This document shows, one piece after another, positions 8,641 to 16,689 of a DNA stretch of 64,000 nucleotides. The translations under genes and the position numbers were made by a program. The stretch covers positions 1-64,000 of the forward strand of contig JAIKWU010000065.1 of NCBI GenBank assembly GCA_024684455.1, given 5' to 3'. Position 1 is the first letter of the stretch. Each line of letters begins with the position of its first letter. Source of the DNA: Bacteroidaceae bacterium. Its GTDB lineage: Bacteria; Bacteroidota; Bacteroidia; Bacteroidales; Bacteroidaceae. Below the pieces are notes generated by a model that saw only the letters and a list, made by a program, of their open reading frames with translations, made no database searches and was not told where the DNA came from.

Positions 8641-9564
8641 TCATTTCTTGTTCTTCTTTGACTTCTTCATGTATTTGCGGTATGCCTCGACCAACTGCTT
8701 GCGGCGCTCGGGCGTGACGGTAATCAGCCGAACATTTGTGTCGTCCTGCGGCTTGACGCCGTCTTTGTCAGCATAGAAAGAGAAGATTATCTGGCCGTGC
8801 AGGTCGTCGGTGACCGTGCCGTCGTCACAGCAATAGTATAGCGTCTCATGGTCTCTGTCCGTTACATTTATCAAGTCTGCGACACCCACGAAAGGCTTCT
8901 CGATGTTCCACTCGTCTATGGAAAGCGGGATGTAGTTCTTGCCGTCGAGGGTCAGTTCCATGATTTTGTCGCTGAACATCTCCTTGTATTTCGACATCAG
9001 CTCGTTGTACAGCATAAACGTAAAAAAGTCCGTGTGCTCTATTCCGGGCTTCTTGTCCTTGGTCAGCTGATTGCGAAGATCCGTCATGTAATACAGCGAC
9101 CTTTCCGCCTCTTCTTCCCCCATGCTGTACATCGCACCAAACGCGTCGAACATGTATGCGTAGCCTTTACTCATGTCTACGCCCAACTGGTCGGCATGTC
9201 TCATCGCGTCTATGTAGAACAAGGCGCGATCCAAGTCTTCCTTCTCGGGAGCCGTCGACAGCATCATCAGCGTGAACCCCGTCATACCAATCACCGAGTC
9301 GGGTATCTCCTTGTTATAGTTTATGGCAAGGTGAAAGAGACGCTCGAAGTATTTCTCAGCCTGCACATGGTTGTACATCTCGTTCTCCTTGTCGAGCAGG
9401 AAGAAGCCCGCCTCCCATTGGGCTTTCCAGTCCGTGGGGTTCTCGTCTGCCGCTTTCGTCAAGCGAAGCATCTTCTCGTTCTTGCTTTCCGTCTCTTCCG
9501 TCTGGGCGTTCACATTCATTGCAGCAAAGCAAGCAAATACTGCCATTACAAAAATCTTTCTCAT
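8641..9564 (-). CDS. Secreted TPR-like protein of unknown function
   Basis: 307 residues with a clear signal peptide (MRKIFVMAVFACFAAMNVNA, cleaved near AQT). The mature part is mostly helical with TPR-like spacing (WKAQWEAGFFLLDKE, QAEKYFERLFHLA, DLDRALFYIDAMRHA). It ends in a strongly basic tail (KYMKKSKKNKK). I do not recognise a defined family. It is the middle gene of a minus-strand group: small membrane protein (9598-9777), this gene, then the broken membrane-protein gene. That suggests a cell-envelope job, but no function should be assigned. Confidence 0.75.
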   Translation of the reverse strand: MRKIFVMAVFACFAAMNVNAQTEETESKNEKMLRLTKAADENPTDWKAQWEAGFFLLDKENEMYNHVQAEKYFERLFHLAINYNKEIPDSVIGMTGFTLMMLSTAPEKEDLDRALFYIDAMRHADQLGVDMSKGYAYMFDAFGAMYSMGEEEAERSLYYMTDLRNQLTKDKKPGIEHTDFFTFMLYNELMSKYKEMFSDKIMELTLDGKNYIPLSIDEWNIEKPFVGVADLINVTDRDHETLYYCCDDGTVTDDLHGQIIFSFYADKDGVKPQDDTNVRLITVTPERRKQLVEAYRKYMKKSKKNKK

Positions 9565-9597
9565 AATAAATAATGTTTAAAGGGTTTATAATGTTTG

Positions 9598-9777
9598 TTA
9601 TCTTTCATACTTGCGCAACTTATCGCGCATTTCCATGTTCTCGTCGAGAAACGATTTCAGGTGGGCATTGTTGTCGCTGATGCGCCACCGCTGAAAAACG
9701 ACGACGGCCACCAGAACGAGGAGCACCACCACAACGGCGACTCCCAAGGCAACTGCGATAACAAATGATGTTTCCAT
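9598..9777 (-). CDS. Small single-pass membrane protein (59 aa)
   Basis: A frame of 59 codons with ATG at 9777: a short outside end, a Val/Ala/Leu-rich membrane helix at about residues 5-28, then a charged segment (NNAHLKSFLDENMEMRDKLR) likely to form a coiled coil in the cytoplasm. A -7 box (minus strand, 9805-9798) sits about 20 bp upstream, and the secreted-protein gene starts 33 bases downstream, so it is probably the first gene of that operon. No family recognised. It is too short for many gene callers. Confidence 0.68.
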   Translation of the reverse strand: METSFVIAVALGVAVVVVLLVLVAVVVFQRWRISDNNAHLKSFLDENMEMRDKLRKYER

Positions 9778-9797
9778 ATTGTTCCAGAATTTGGGAG

Positions 9798-9805
9798 CAA
9801 AATTA
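9798..9805 (-). promoter_or_regulatory. -7 box TAATTTTG of the small membrane protein operon
   Basis: Minus-strand TAnnTTTG match about 20 bp before the ATG at 9777. Confidence 0.5.
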
Positions 9806-9809
9806 CAAA

Positions 9810-9839
9810 CCGCCAGCAAGACCGATGTCTCACTGGCGG
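9810..9839 (-). terminator. Short hairpin after the TPR-AraC gene
   Basis: CCGCCAG (9810-9816) pairs with CTGGCGG (9833-9839), placed 27 bases beyond the stop of the minus-strand regulator gene. The stem is only 7 bp. Confidence 0.5.
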
Positions 9840-9865
9840 AAAAATATGTATCAAATTTGGAAAAA

Positions 9866-11542
9866 CTATATTTTGCGGTACTCGGAAGGCGACATACCAT
9901 AGGCGTTGCGGAAGAGTCGGGCCAGGGTGGCGCGGCTGGGGATGCCAGAGAGTTCGCCGATAATGGCAATGGGGGCGTCAGTGGTGCGCAGCAGACGGGC
10001 GACATGCTCCAAACGGTAGCGGGTGATGAAGTCGCCCGGGGTCTCGCCTTTCGAGCACTGGCGGATGGCCTGCTCCACATACTTCGCGTTGGTGCCAAGC
10101 AGCCGTGCCAGCGAGTCGCGATTCAGCGTCTCGTCGGTAAAGGGCTTCTGCTCGTCCATCAGCGTGCAGAGGCGGCGAAAGAGTTGTTGGCCGGCAGTCA
10201 ACTGTTCCTCGGGCGCGGCCTGCAACTGTGCCATTTCCTGCTGCTCTTCTTGTCGGCGTTGCTCTATCTCCTCGTAGAGTTTGCGGTTCTTGGCCGTCAA
10301 TACCTTATTATATTTATAGGAGCGCCAGAGCAGCCAAGCAATGAGCAGACAGACGAGGATGGCGGCAACGAGAATGATGCGGTGGACGGTAAGCGAATGT
10401 CGCTTGTCGATAATTTCGGCCTCTTGACGCTTGATTTCCTTTTGTTGCTCCATGTCGGCCCGCCGTTCCTCAATACGTACAGAGTCTGTCAACTGGCGTA
10501 TACGGTTTCCCAAAGTCAGGGCCTCAGCGGTACGCCCTGCCTTTTGCAGCGCGTCGCATTCGAGCGACATGCGGGAATTAATATAGGCGATGGTGATGGG
10601 GCCGCCCGCAGCACGGTAGATGGAGTCGGACTGGCGGTAGAGGCGGATGGCCTCGTCGTAGCGGTCGGTCATTGCCAGATAGCGGCCTTCGACGACAATG
10701 TCGGTATGCGACAATCCCTCGGTCTGTCGGTGTTTGAGGTAAAGGGCCTCAGCCTTGTCGCGCAGGCCGTTGGCGGCATAGACCATTGCCTGACTGATGG
10801 TCACGTTATTTCGGCGGAACTGGAGCACTTTGTCCGGCACCTCGGGGCTACGCTCCAAACGAGCCAGAGCCGTATCGCCCTTCGTTATCAATTCCAATGC
10901 CTTTTCCGGCTTTCCATGTTCAAGATAGAAGTCCGAGGTTTCCAGTATAGCATAAAATAGAGGGTCTATCTCCCAGTAACTCTTCGGATGCGTCATGCCC
11001 TTCATCAGAATGTCGATGCACTCCAAGTACAGACGCTCGGCCTCGTCGGGATGCCCTGTATGTATTTCGCACTCTGCCTTGCGTGTCAGTGCACTGCTCC
11101 GCATCGTCAACGCCACCTGGCTTGTATCTTTTTCCACGTCAGCCAAGATTTCGTCAGCCATTTCGTTGGCTTTCCCGTACTCGCCGTTTTCCTCGTACCA
11201 TTTGACCATCAGCATAAGGGCCGAATAATAGGTCTTACTTTTGCGTTTCACGTCGGAATCGGACAAGGCCTGTTCACCGTAGAACGCCGCCATCCGCTTC
11301 TGGCCGATATTCCAATATATGTTGACCCTTAGGAGGTTGGCATCGGATGCCGAGAACACACCCGCCTGCTCGGCACTATCTACTCGTGCCAACGCCTGTT
11401 CAGGGTTCTTGAACATCAGTTCTTTCAGTTCGTCAGTCACCCTGTCCGCCTCCTCGCTGCGGTCAGGTTTCGTGCAGCCCATCATCAAGGCCGACACGGC
11501 GATAAAAACTGTCAATATGATGACATAACTGTCCTTTCTCAT
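9866..11542 (-). CDS. Membrane-bound TPR regulator with C-terminal AraC-type domain
   Basis: 558 residues from the ATG at 11542. That start is chosen because the open frame begins upstream of the -7 box at 11573-11566, and because it gives a lipoprotein-like signal ending LMMGC. The large middle part is TPR-like helices (residues about 25-360). One membrane helix follows (IILVAAILVCLLIAWLLW), then a coiled coil and an AraC/XylS-type helix-turn-helix at the C-terminus (AIIGELSGIPSRATLARLFR). The layout fits an extracytoplasmic sensor that signals directly to a cytoplasmic DNA-binding domain, a common one-protein design in Prevotella and Bacteroides. Target genes are unknown; the adjacent downstream operon is a candidate. 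Confidence 0.85.
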   Translation of the reverse strand: MRKDSYVIILTVFIAVSALMMGCTKPDRSEEADRVTDELKELMFKNPEQALARVDSAEQAGVFSASDANLLRVNIYWNIGQKRMAAFYGEQALSDSDVKRKSKTYYSALMLMVKWYEENGEYGKANEMADEILADVEKDTSQVALTMRSSALTRKAECEIHTGHPDEAERLYLECIDILMKGMTHPKSYWEIDPLFYAILETSDFYLEHGKPEKALELITKGDTALARLERSPEVPDKVLQFRRNNVTISQAMVYAANGLRDKAEALYLKHRQTEGLSHTDIVVEGRYLAMTDRYDEAIRLYRQSDSIYRAAGGPITIAYINSRMSLECDALQKAGRTAEALTLGNRIRQLTDSVRIEERRADMEQQKEIKRQEAEIIDKRHSLTVHRIILVAAILVCLLIAWLLWRSYKYNKVLTAKNRKLYEEIEQRRQEEQQEMAQLQAAPEEQLTAGQQLFRRLCTLMDEQKPFTDETLNRDSLARLLGTNAKYVEQAIRQCSKGETPGDFITRYRLEHVARLLRTTDAPIAIIGELSGIPSRATLARLFRNAYGMSPSEYRKI

Positions 11543-11565
11543 AAGCGTCATTGATATAATTACTG

Positions 11566-11573
11566 CAAAGGTA
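11566..11573 (-). promoter_or_regulatory. -7 box TACCTTTG of the TPR-AraC gene
   Basis: Minus-strand box 23 bp before the ATG at 11542. It lies inside the longest open frame and so rules out the upstream start. Confidence 0.65.
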
Positions 11574-11823
11574 CGCTTTTTTGCCGAACAATCGAACACT
11601 TTTCTTTTTTTTCGCCTCTTTTTTTATCTTTTTGTCAGATTGAAATTTACAGCACAACAACTATCTCCCTATCAAAGAAGTCATAAGATATTGAATTGGC
11701 TAATCCAAATGACACTACTGCGCCTCTTCCAACATAGGGAAGGGGCATTTTTCTTTCTGAAACTAGATATTTTTTTATGTTGAAGAAAAAACAATACGAA
11801 TATGAATATCTTTTGTTAAATTA

Positions 11824-11855
11824 TTTGGATATTGGTACGAAAATCCATATCTTTG
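11824..11855 (+). promoter_or_regulatory. hicAB promoter: TTTG - 20 bp - TATCTTTG
   Basis: TTTG at 11824-11827 and TATCTTTG at 11848-11855 match the -33/-7 consensus with 20 bp between them, 30 bp before the hicA ATG. Confidence 0.8.
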
Positions 11856-11885
11856 CAAAAGTAATAAAAAATCTTCATTCGTAAA

Positions 11886-12074
11886 ATGAAATACAATGAG
11901 TTGTCTAAGAAATTAAAGAAACTTGGCTGCTACGATACAGGAGAACAACAGAATGGCCACCCTCTCTGGTACAGCCCCGTCACTGGAAAAGAGTTTCAAA
12001 TGAGCAATCATGGAAGCGAAGAGGTGGCAAAAGGAACTCTCAATGCAATCAAAAAGGCAGCAGGTCTGAAATAA
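11886..12074 (+). CDS. hicA: HicA-type mRNA interferase toxin
   Basis: 62 residues with the compact HicA/YcfA double-stranded-RNA-binding-like fold: KYNELSKKLKKLGC at the start, then the conserved active histidine in SNHGSEEVAKGTL and the end AIKKAAGL. HicA toxins cleave mRNA independently of the ribosome. The active-site His in SNHG is intact. The hicB antitoxin gene follows after 18 bases in the same operon. Confidence 0.92.
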   Translation: MKYNELSKKLKKLGCYDTGEQQNGHPLWYSPVTGKEFQMSNHGSEEVAKGTLNAIKKAAGLK

Positions 12075-12092
12075 CACTAATAATACCAAACA

Positions 12093-12497
12093 ATGAAGAA
12101 AGTTAAGGCTATCATCGAACGCGCAGGAGATGGTAACTACAGCGTGTACATGGATGCTGACGATGTCAGTTATCTTGTCACTGGCACTGGCGCATCAGTT
12201 GAAGAAGCATTGCAATGTTTCCAGAACGGCTATGAAGACATGAAAAAGTACTACGAGAAGAAAGGAAAGGCATTTGAAGAACTTGAGTTTGAATATGAGT
12301 ATGATATGGCCTCTTTCCTTTCGTTCTATTCCAAGAATTTCTCGCTGGCAGGTCTGTCAAGACTCACTGGCATCAATCAAGGACAACTCAGTCACTATGT
12401 CACTGGACATCGCCGTCCATCACGTGCCACTGTCCTCAAAATGCAGAACTCTATTCACCAGTTTGCTACAGAACTCAGCCACATTCAATTTGTATAA
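12093..12497 (+). CDS. hicB: HicB-type antitoxin with XRE-like DNA-binding domain
   Basis: 134 residues. The N-terminal half is the HicB partial RNase-H-like fold (GDGNYSVYMDADDVSYLVTG, then ASVEEALQCFQNGYEDMKKY). The C-terminal half is a helix-turn-helix (GLSRLTGINQGQLSHYVTGH) expected to bind the operon promoter at 11824-11855. The stop codon lies only 7 bases before the MFS gene remnant at 12505, so the hicAB pair sits right at a recombination junction. Confidence 0.9.
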   Translation: MKKVKAIIERAGDGNYSVYMDADDVSYLVTGTGASVEEALQCFQNGYEDMKKYYEKKGKAFEELEFEYEYDMASFLSFYSKNFSLAGLSRLTGINQGQLSHYVTGHRRPSRATVLKMQNSIHQFATELSHIQFV

Positions 12498-12504
12498 CAA
12501 CAAA

Positions 12505-12566
12505 TCCTCAAAGTGGTCGATAAGAAGAAGGGCATCGGACTGGAGGAACCGAACATTAAGGAATAA
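12505..12566 (+). pseudogene. Remnant: last 20 codons of an MFS transporter gene
   Basis: Matches 8133-8194 at 58 of 62 bases with four synonymous third-position changes (cta/ctg, gag/gaa, ccc/ccg, atc/att). The similarity begins abruptly at 12505 and ends at the stop codon. Its own hairpin terminator follows at 12589-12624, so this is probably the 3' end of a once complete coding copy. It has no start codon or other upstream part left. Confidence 0.88.
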
Positions 12567-12588
12567 ACTACGAATTGAACGAATTACT

Positions 12589-12624
12589 CGAATGGGCAAG
12601 GAACTGCTGTTCTTTGCCCATTCG
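12589..12624 (+). terminator. Hairpin terminator after the MFS remnant
   Basis: CGAATGGGCAA (12589-12599) pairs with TTGCCCATTCG (12614-12624), followed by TTTTG. Confidence 0.75.
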
Positions 12625-12681
12625 TTTTGTCAATTAACGACTCTATACCGCTGGATTTTATCCAAAAACTTGGACTTTCGT

Positions 12682-12712
12682 TTTGTATTCCGCTCACTTA
12701 ATCGTAACTTTG
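12682..12712 (+). promoter_or_regulatory. POT transporter promoter: TTTG - 19 bp - TAACTTTG
   Basis: TTTG at 12682-12685 and TAACTTTG at 12705-12712. The 95-base leader that follows includes two tandem copies of AATTATCACT (12761-12780). Confidence 0.75.
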
Positions 12713-12807
12713 CACAGTTTTGTTACTATTTTGTGACTGAAACACCTAGTGAAAGGAACTAATTATCACTAATTATCACTAATTCATAACAATAAACAAA
12801 AACAAAA

Positions 12808-14322
12808 ATGTTTGAAGGACAACCCAAAGGGCTATTTGCCCTGGCTCTTGCCAACACAGGCGAACGCTTCGGCTACTACACGATGATAGCCGTGTTCGCG
12901 CTGTTCCTGCGTGCCAACTTCGGCCTCGATGCCGGTTGGGCAGGCGAAATCTACAGTGACTTCCTCATGCTCGTCTATTTCCTGCCTATCGTGGGCGGAT
13001 GGATGGCCGACAAGTTCGGCTTCGGACGCATGGTGACCATCGGCATCTTGATCATGTTCTTTGGCTACCTGCTGCTCTCCGTGCCCCTCGGCGGCGACAC
13101 CGTAGGCCTTGTGGCCATGCTGGCAGCATTGATTCTCATCGCGCTCGGCACAGGTCTGTTCAAGGGCAACTTGCAGGTGATGGTGGGCAACCTGTACGAA
13201 GACGCACAGTATGCAGCCAAGCGTGACAGCGGCTTCTCCATCTTCTATATGGCCATCAACATCGGTGCCCTCTTTGCTCCGACGGCCGCCATCGAAATCA
13301 TGGAGTGGGCACAGAAGAACCTCAACGTCAGTGTGAACGACTCCTACCACTTCGCCTTTGCCGTGGCTTGCGCATCGCTCATCCTCTCCATCGCCATCTA
13401 CTACGCCTTCCGCAAGACCTTCCGCCACACGGAAGGTAACAAGAAAGCCGCTGCGAAGGGCGAAACAGCCGTTGCTGCAGAGGAACTGCCAAAGGAGGAG
13501 ACCAAGCAGCGCATCGTGGCCCTGTGCCTCGTCTATGCCGTCGTCATCTTCTTCTGGATGGCCTTCCACCAGAACGGCCTCTCGCTGACATACTTCGCCG
13601 ACGAATTCACAGCCAAGTCGTCCGAAGGCGTTGAGAGCATGGCGTTCGACGTATGGAACCTCGTGGCCATCATCTTCATCGTCTATGGCCTCTTCTCTGC
13701 CTTCCAGAGCAAGACCACCAAGGGCAAAGGCATCGCATGGGCAGTCGTGGCACTCGCCGTCCTTTTCCTCGGATGGAAATACACACAGGTCAGCGGCAGC
13801 GTCGAAGTGAGCGCACCGATTTTCCAACAGTTCAACCCCTTCTACGTTGTAGCACTCACACCCGTCTCAATGGCCATCTTCGCCAGTCTCGCCGCCAAGG
13901 GCAAAGAACCCAGCGCACCCCGTAAGATTGCCTACGGTATGCTTGTAGCAGCCGTAGCCTTCCTCCTCATGCTCTTCGCTTCGCAGGGCCTCAAGACCCC
14001 GAACGAACAGGCTGCCAGCGCAGGTGCTTTGGTCAGCCCTCAGTGGCTCATCTACACCTACCTGATTCTCACTTTCGGCGAACTGCTTCTCTCGCCCATG
14101 GGCATCTCGTTCGTCTCGAAGGTAGCACCTCCGAAGTATAAAGGCCTCATGATGGGCGGCTGGTTCGTAGCAACAGCCATCGGTAACAAACTCGTCGCTG
14201 TCAGCGGCTATCTCTGGGGCGACCTCCCGCTGTGGGTAGTATGGACCGTATTCATCGTCCTCTGCCTTCTCAGTGCCGCCTTCATGTTCATCATGATGAA
14301 GCGCCTGGAAAAGGTGGCGTAA
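12808..14322 (+). CDS. POT/PTR family proton-dependent oligopeptide transporter
   Basis: 504 residues with about 12-14 membrane segments. Helix 1 carries the family's E-R proton-coupling motif (ANTGERFGYYTM), and the PTR2 signature appears as FSIFYMAINIGAL. These proteins import di- and tripeptides with protons across the inner membrane. An inserted charged loop after the sixth helix (GNKKAAAKGETAVAAEELPKEE) is usual for the bacterial family. The gene has its own promoter and a terminator at 14350-14377. With the S9 peptidase upstream it suits an organism that uses peptides. Confidence 0.93.
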   Translation: MFEGQPKGLFALALANTGERFGYYTMIAVFALFLRANFGLDAGWAGEIYSDFLMLVYFLPIVGGWMADKFGFGRMVTIGILIMFFGYLLLSVPLGGDTVGLVAMLAALILIALGTGLFKGNLQVMVGNLYEDAQYAAKRDSGFSIFYMAINIGALFAPTAAIEIMEWAQKNLNVSVNDSYHFAFAVACASLILSIAIYYAFRKTFRHTEGNKKAAAKGETAVAAEELPKEETKQRIVALCLVYAVVIFFWMAFHQNGLSLTYFADEFTAKSSEGVESMAFDVWNLVAIIFIVYGLFSAFQSKTTKGKGIAWAVVALAVLFLGWKYTQVSGSVEVSAPIFQQFNPFYVVALTPVSMAIFASLAAKGKEPSAPRKIAYGMLVAAVAFLLMLFASQGLKTPNEQAASAGALVSPQWLIYTYLILTFGELLLSPMGISFVSKVAPPKYKGLMMGGWFVATAIGNKLVAVSGYLWGDLPLWVVWTVFIVLCLLSAAFMFIMMKRLEKVA

Positions 14323-14349
14323 CGCCGTCCTACTGTATCATAAAGAAAA

Positions 14350-14377
14350 ACGAATCACTCCTCACCGAGTGATGCGT
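14350..14377 (+). terminator. Terminator after the POT transporter gene
   Basis: ACGAATCACT (14350-14359) pairs with AGTGATGCGT (14368-14377) with one mismatch, followed by TTTTTT. Confidence 0.8.
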
Positions 14378-14441
14378 TTTTTGTTGCACAATTTTCAATC
14401 TCTAGGCCACGCATATTGTGATTCATGCCACGACACCTCCT

Positions 14442-14541
14442 CCAAGTACTTGGAAATATCACGCTAAGCACTTGGCATGATTACGCTAAGCACTTGGCGT
14501 AAAAAATCCAAGTGCTTGGCGTGTTTTTTCCAAGCGGTGGG
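14442..14541. repeat. 22-bp palindromic array, locus 1 (5 units)
   Basis: Units of the CYAAGNNCTTGG type start at 14442, 14464, 14486, 14508 and 14530, each exactly 22 bp apart. The last is degenerate (CCAAGCGGTGGG). Spacers of 10 bp differ in sequence. The array lies between the POT terminator and the CobI-like gene's promoter. Confidence 0.92.
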
Positions 14542-14584
14542 AAGGAATGATGGAGGAAGGTTTGTTTTTCTCGCATACAAAGCG

Positions 14585-14592
14585 TAACTTTG
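14585..14592 (+). promoter_or_regulatory. -7 box TAACTTTG of the CobI-like gene
   Basis: 31 bp before the ATG at 14623. It overlaps the start of the longest frame (14590), which is therefore rejected. Confidence 0.65.
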
Positions 14593-14622
14593 TGCGTCAG
14601 AAACCGCAGAAACACTCAGAGC

Positions 14623-15381
14623 ATGAACAATCAGCACATCGTGACCAACACGGCACCCGTGGTGACTTTCGTCTCCACAGGGCCTGGCGATGCCGAATTT
14701 CTCACGAAGGCAAGCAGCGAGGCACTACAGACGGCCCGAAAAATCTACTGCTTCGGGACGCAGAAGGGGAGTACATGCACCTCACGGACTCTCGACACGC
14801 TGCGCGGCCTCGACGCGACAATGGCCGAGAGGGCAGTGGTCATCGCCTTGCCGATGTCAGCAGAGCGTCAGGCGGCCCAAGAGGCTTATGACCAACTGAC
14901 ACAGCATCTCTGTGCCGACCACGCTGCGCAATGTCCAGTCGCCGTCTGTGTCGAAGGTTCGGCAAACATCTACGCCAGTGTGCGCTACGTCATGCAACGG
15001 CTCGACGACCTCGGCATTCCATACGCAGAGACCGCCGGCATCCCATCCTTCGTCGCCGCAGCCACAATAGCCCATCTCAGCCTGTGCGAACAGCAGGAAC
15101 GGCTGATGGTGATTCCTGGCACGATTACTGCTGACGAAATTGAAACCTTCCTCAACAGCAACACGAATCTGGTCGTCATGAAACTCTCACATTGTTCGGA
15201 TGACATCCACAAATGCCTCCATCGACATCCCGACTACCAGTATCACTATTTTGAAAATGTCGGCACACCCGAACAGTTCTACTCCAACGATATAAATCGC
15301 ATTGCAGCGGTGAAGCAATATCCTTATTTCTCATTGCTCGTCATCAAACCGTCCCTCCGACAAACCGAATCTCCAGAATAA
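14623..15381 (+). CDS. cobI: Precorrin-2 C20-methyltransferase-like protein (CobI/CbiL)
   Basis: 252 residues of the tetrapyrrole methylase fold. The N-terminal motif STGPGDAEFLTKASSEAL and the later GIPSFVAAATIAH and VVMKLSH are the S-adenosylmethionine and substrate regions seen in CobI/CbiL, which methylates precorrin-2 at C20 on the way to cobalamin. It stands alone, with no other cobalamin genes in the window, so the pathway would be elsewhere or incomplete. The C-terminus after YQYHYFENVG is less typical. Membership in the tetrapyrrole methylases is well supported; C20 specificity is moderately so. Confidence 0.75.
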   Translation: MNNQHIVTNTAPVVTFVSTGPGDAEFLTKASSEALQTARKIYCFGTQKGSTCTSRTLDTLRGLDATMAERAVVIALPMSAERQAAQEAYDQLTQHLCADHAAQCPVAVCVEGSANIYASVRYVMQRLDDLGIPYAETAGIPSFVAAATIAHLSLCEQQERLMVIPGTITADEIETFLNSNTNLVVMKLSHCSDDIHKCLHRHPDYQYHYFENVGTPEQFYSNDINRIAAVKQYPYFSLLVIKPSLRQTESPE

Positions 15382-15450
15382 GGACATCTCCAGACAAAAT
15401 GAGCTTATTAGAATAGTAAGTTTAAATCTCACTATTTGTTAAAAATAAAA

Positions 15451-15485
15451 ACATCATTAACAAAGTTAAGATTTGTTAATGATGT
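15451..15485. terminator. Bidirectional hairpin between CobI-like and XRE genes
   Basis: ACATCATTAACAAA (15451-15464) pairs perfectly with TTTGTTAATGATGT (15472-15485), flanked by an A-rich run on the left and TTGTTGTTG on the right. Confidence 0.8.
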
Positions 15486-15514
15486 TTGTTGTTGTATGCC
15501 AGATTGAGCCTCAG

Positions 15515-16099
15515 TTACCTCGGTCCACCGAACGACTCGTAGGTTCCGTCGTCGAAGAAGATGCGTATTTCGGTAATCTGACGAATGCGACGCTGCTGAG
15601 GTTGCACCTGCGCAATGGTCTCACGCACTAAGTCGGACACAGTAGCATTGGCAGCCAGGCGAGACCCTACCGACGAACCAAACAGGTCGAGGCTATCGAG
15701 ACCACCGAACAGATCGGGCGAAGGATGTGCTGATGCAGGACGGGCAACACGCGGCTGGGACGCTGCCGGCACAGTGTCGGCAGAACCAGATCGCGCAACG
15801 GATTCGTGCGCATCCTTATATATAGGTATAGGGGAAGCGTCGGGAGACGGGTTGCCTTCAGCGATCTGTTCTGGGTCTTTTTCGCGGAACATCTCACCTT
15901 CGCCCGAATAGACCCACATGGGATTCAGGTCAGGGAAACCCTTGATGATGCTTCGCATGATGGTGAGTGTTGGGTTGCTCCGACCACTGGTGATGTGGGA
16001 GAGTGTGGCAGCCGACACACCGGTCGCATTGCAAAACTGAACGTTACTCAATCCCTTGACACGGATGAGTTCACGGATTCTATCAGCATCTGGTGACAT
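15515..16099 (-). CDS. XRE-family transcriptional regulator
   Basis: 194 residues from the ATG at 16099; a GTG further upstream is possible. Residues 1-65 are a Cro/CI helix-turn-helix (GLSNVQFCNATGVSAATLSH, then SGRSNPTLTIMRSI). A long Pro/Ala/Ser-rich middle region and a short C-terminal segment ending FFDDGTYESFGGPR follow, without recognisable ligand domains. Likely promoter at 16208-16201 on the minus strand. The upstream region carries five TTTACAAA motifs, the first overlapping that -7 box, which makes autoregulation plausible but unproven. Confidence 0.82.
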   Translation of the reverse strand: MSPDADRIRELIRVKGLSNVQFCNATGVSAATLSHITSGRSNPTLTIMRSIIKGFPDLNPMWVYSGEGEMFREKDPEQIAEGNPSPDASPIPIYKDAHESVARSGSADTVPAASQPRVARPASAHPSPDLFGGLDSLDLFGSSVGSRLAANATVSDLVRETIAQVQPQQRRIRQITEIRIFFDDGTYESFGGPR

Positions 16100-16196
16100 A
16101 TACAAAAGTGTATTAAGTGTTAAAAAACTTTTAGCATTTCGGCACACTGAATAGACGAGGCACCGAAATCGTCTGTTTCTCTTCTTTATTTAAGAC

Positions 16197-16689
16197 TTTA
16201 CAAAGGTACAAACAATTTTTGAATTGACAAAAAAATGTAAATTAAATTATCTAAAATCAAACGTAAAACTAAAAATTAACGTAAATTACAGACAAAAACA
16301 GTGGGTTTTACAAACATACAACTACCTAACTCAAACTGTATGGACAAGACAAAAAAACAACTTCTTTTATTGCTTTATGGATTTAATGGAAATATCTGAT
16401 TAAAAGAAAGTTACTTAATGCCATTTATACAAAAATGATATAAAAACCAGGGGTATTTGGCCTTCAAGTCACCATTCCCCTTCATACTGCTTTCACAACC
16501 TTATATAACTTTCATGTTTTCAGTGATTTACATATCACATGCACAACTTGAATAAATATGTGTTTCATATTCTAAACTTTACAAAGGCGAATCGTTTCCA
16601 TTTGCAAATCGAAAATTTACAGACACGAAATGGAGGCGGCGCTTTACAAACGTCCAAGTAGGAATGTTCGTGTGATTAAGTTTTACAAA
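16197..16689. promoter_or_regulatory. Cluster of five TTTACAAA motifs upstream of the XRE gene
   Basis: TTTACAAA occurs at 16197, 16307, 16578, 16643 and 16682, all in the same orientation, usually followed by G or C. The first overlaps the minus-strand -7 box TACCTTTG (16208-16201). These may be operator sites for the neighbouring XRE regulator. Confidence 0.4.

Larger units (their letters stand above)
11543..11885. other. Divergent promoter region of the TPR-AraC and hicA genes
   Basis: Contains the minus-strand -7 box at 11566-11573 and the hicAB promoter. The rest is AT-rich with no coding signal. Confidence 0.6.

Noticed and set aside
8133..12566. A conventional integrative element
   Set aside because: No integrase, transposase or tRNA target was found. 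Only the duplicated gene end supports insertion, so it is reported as a possible inserted block.
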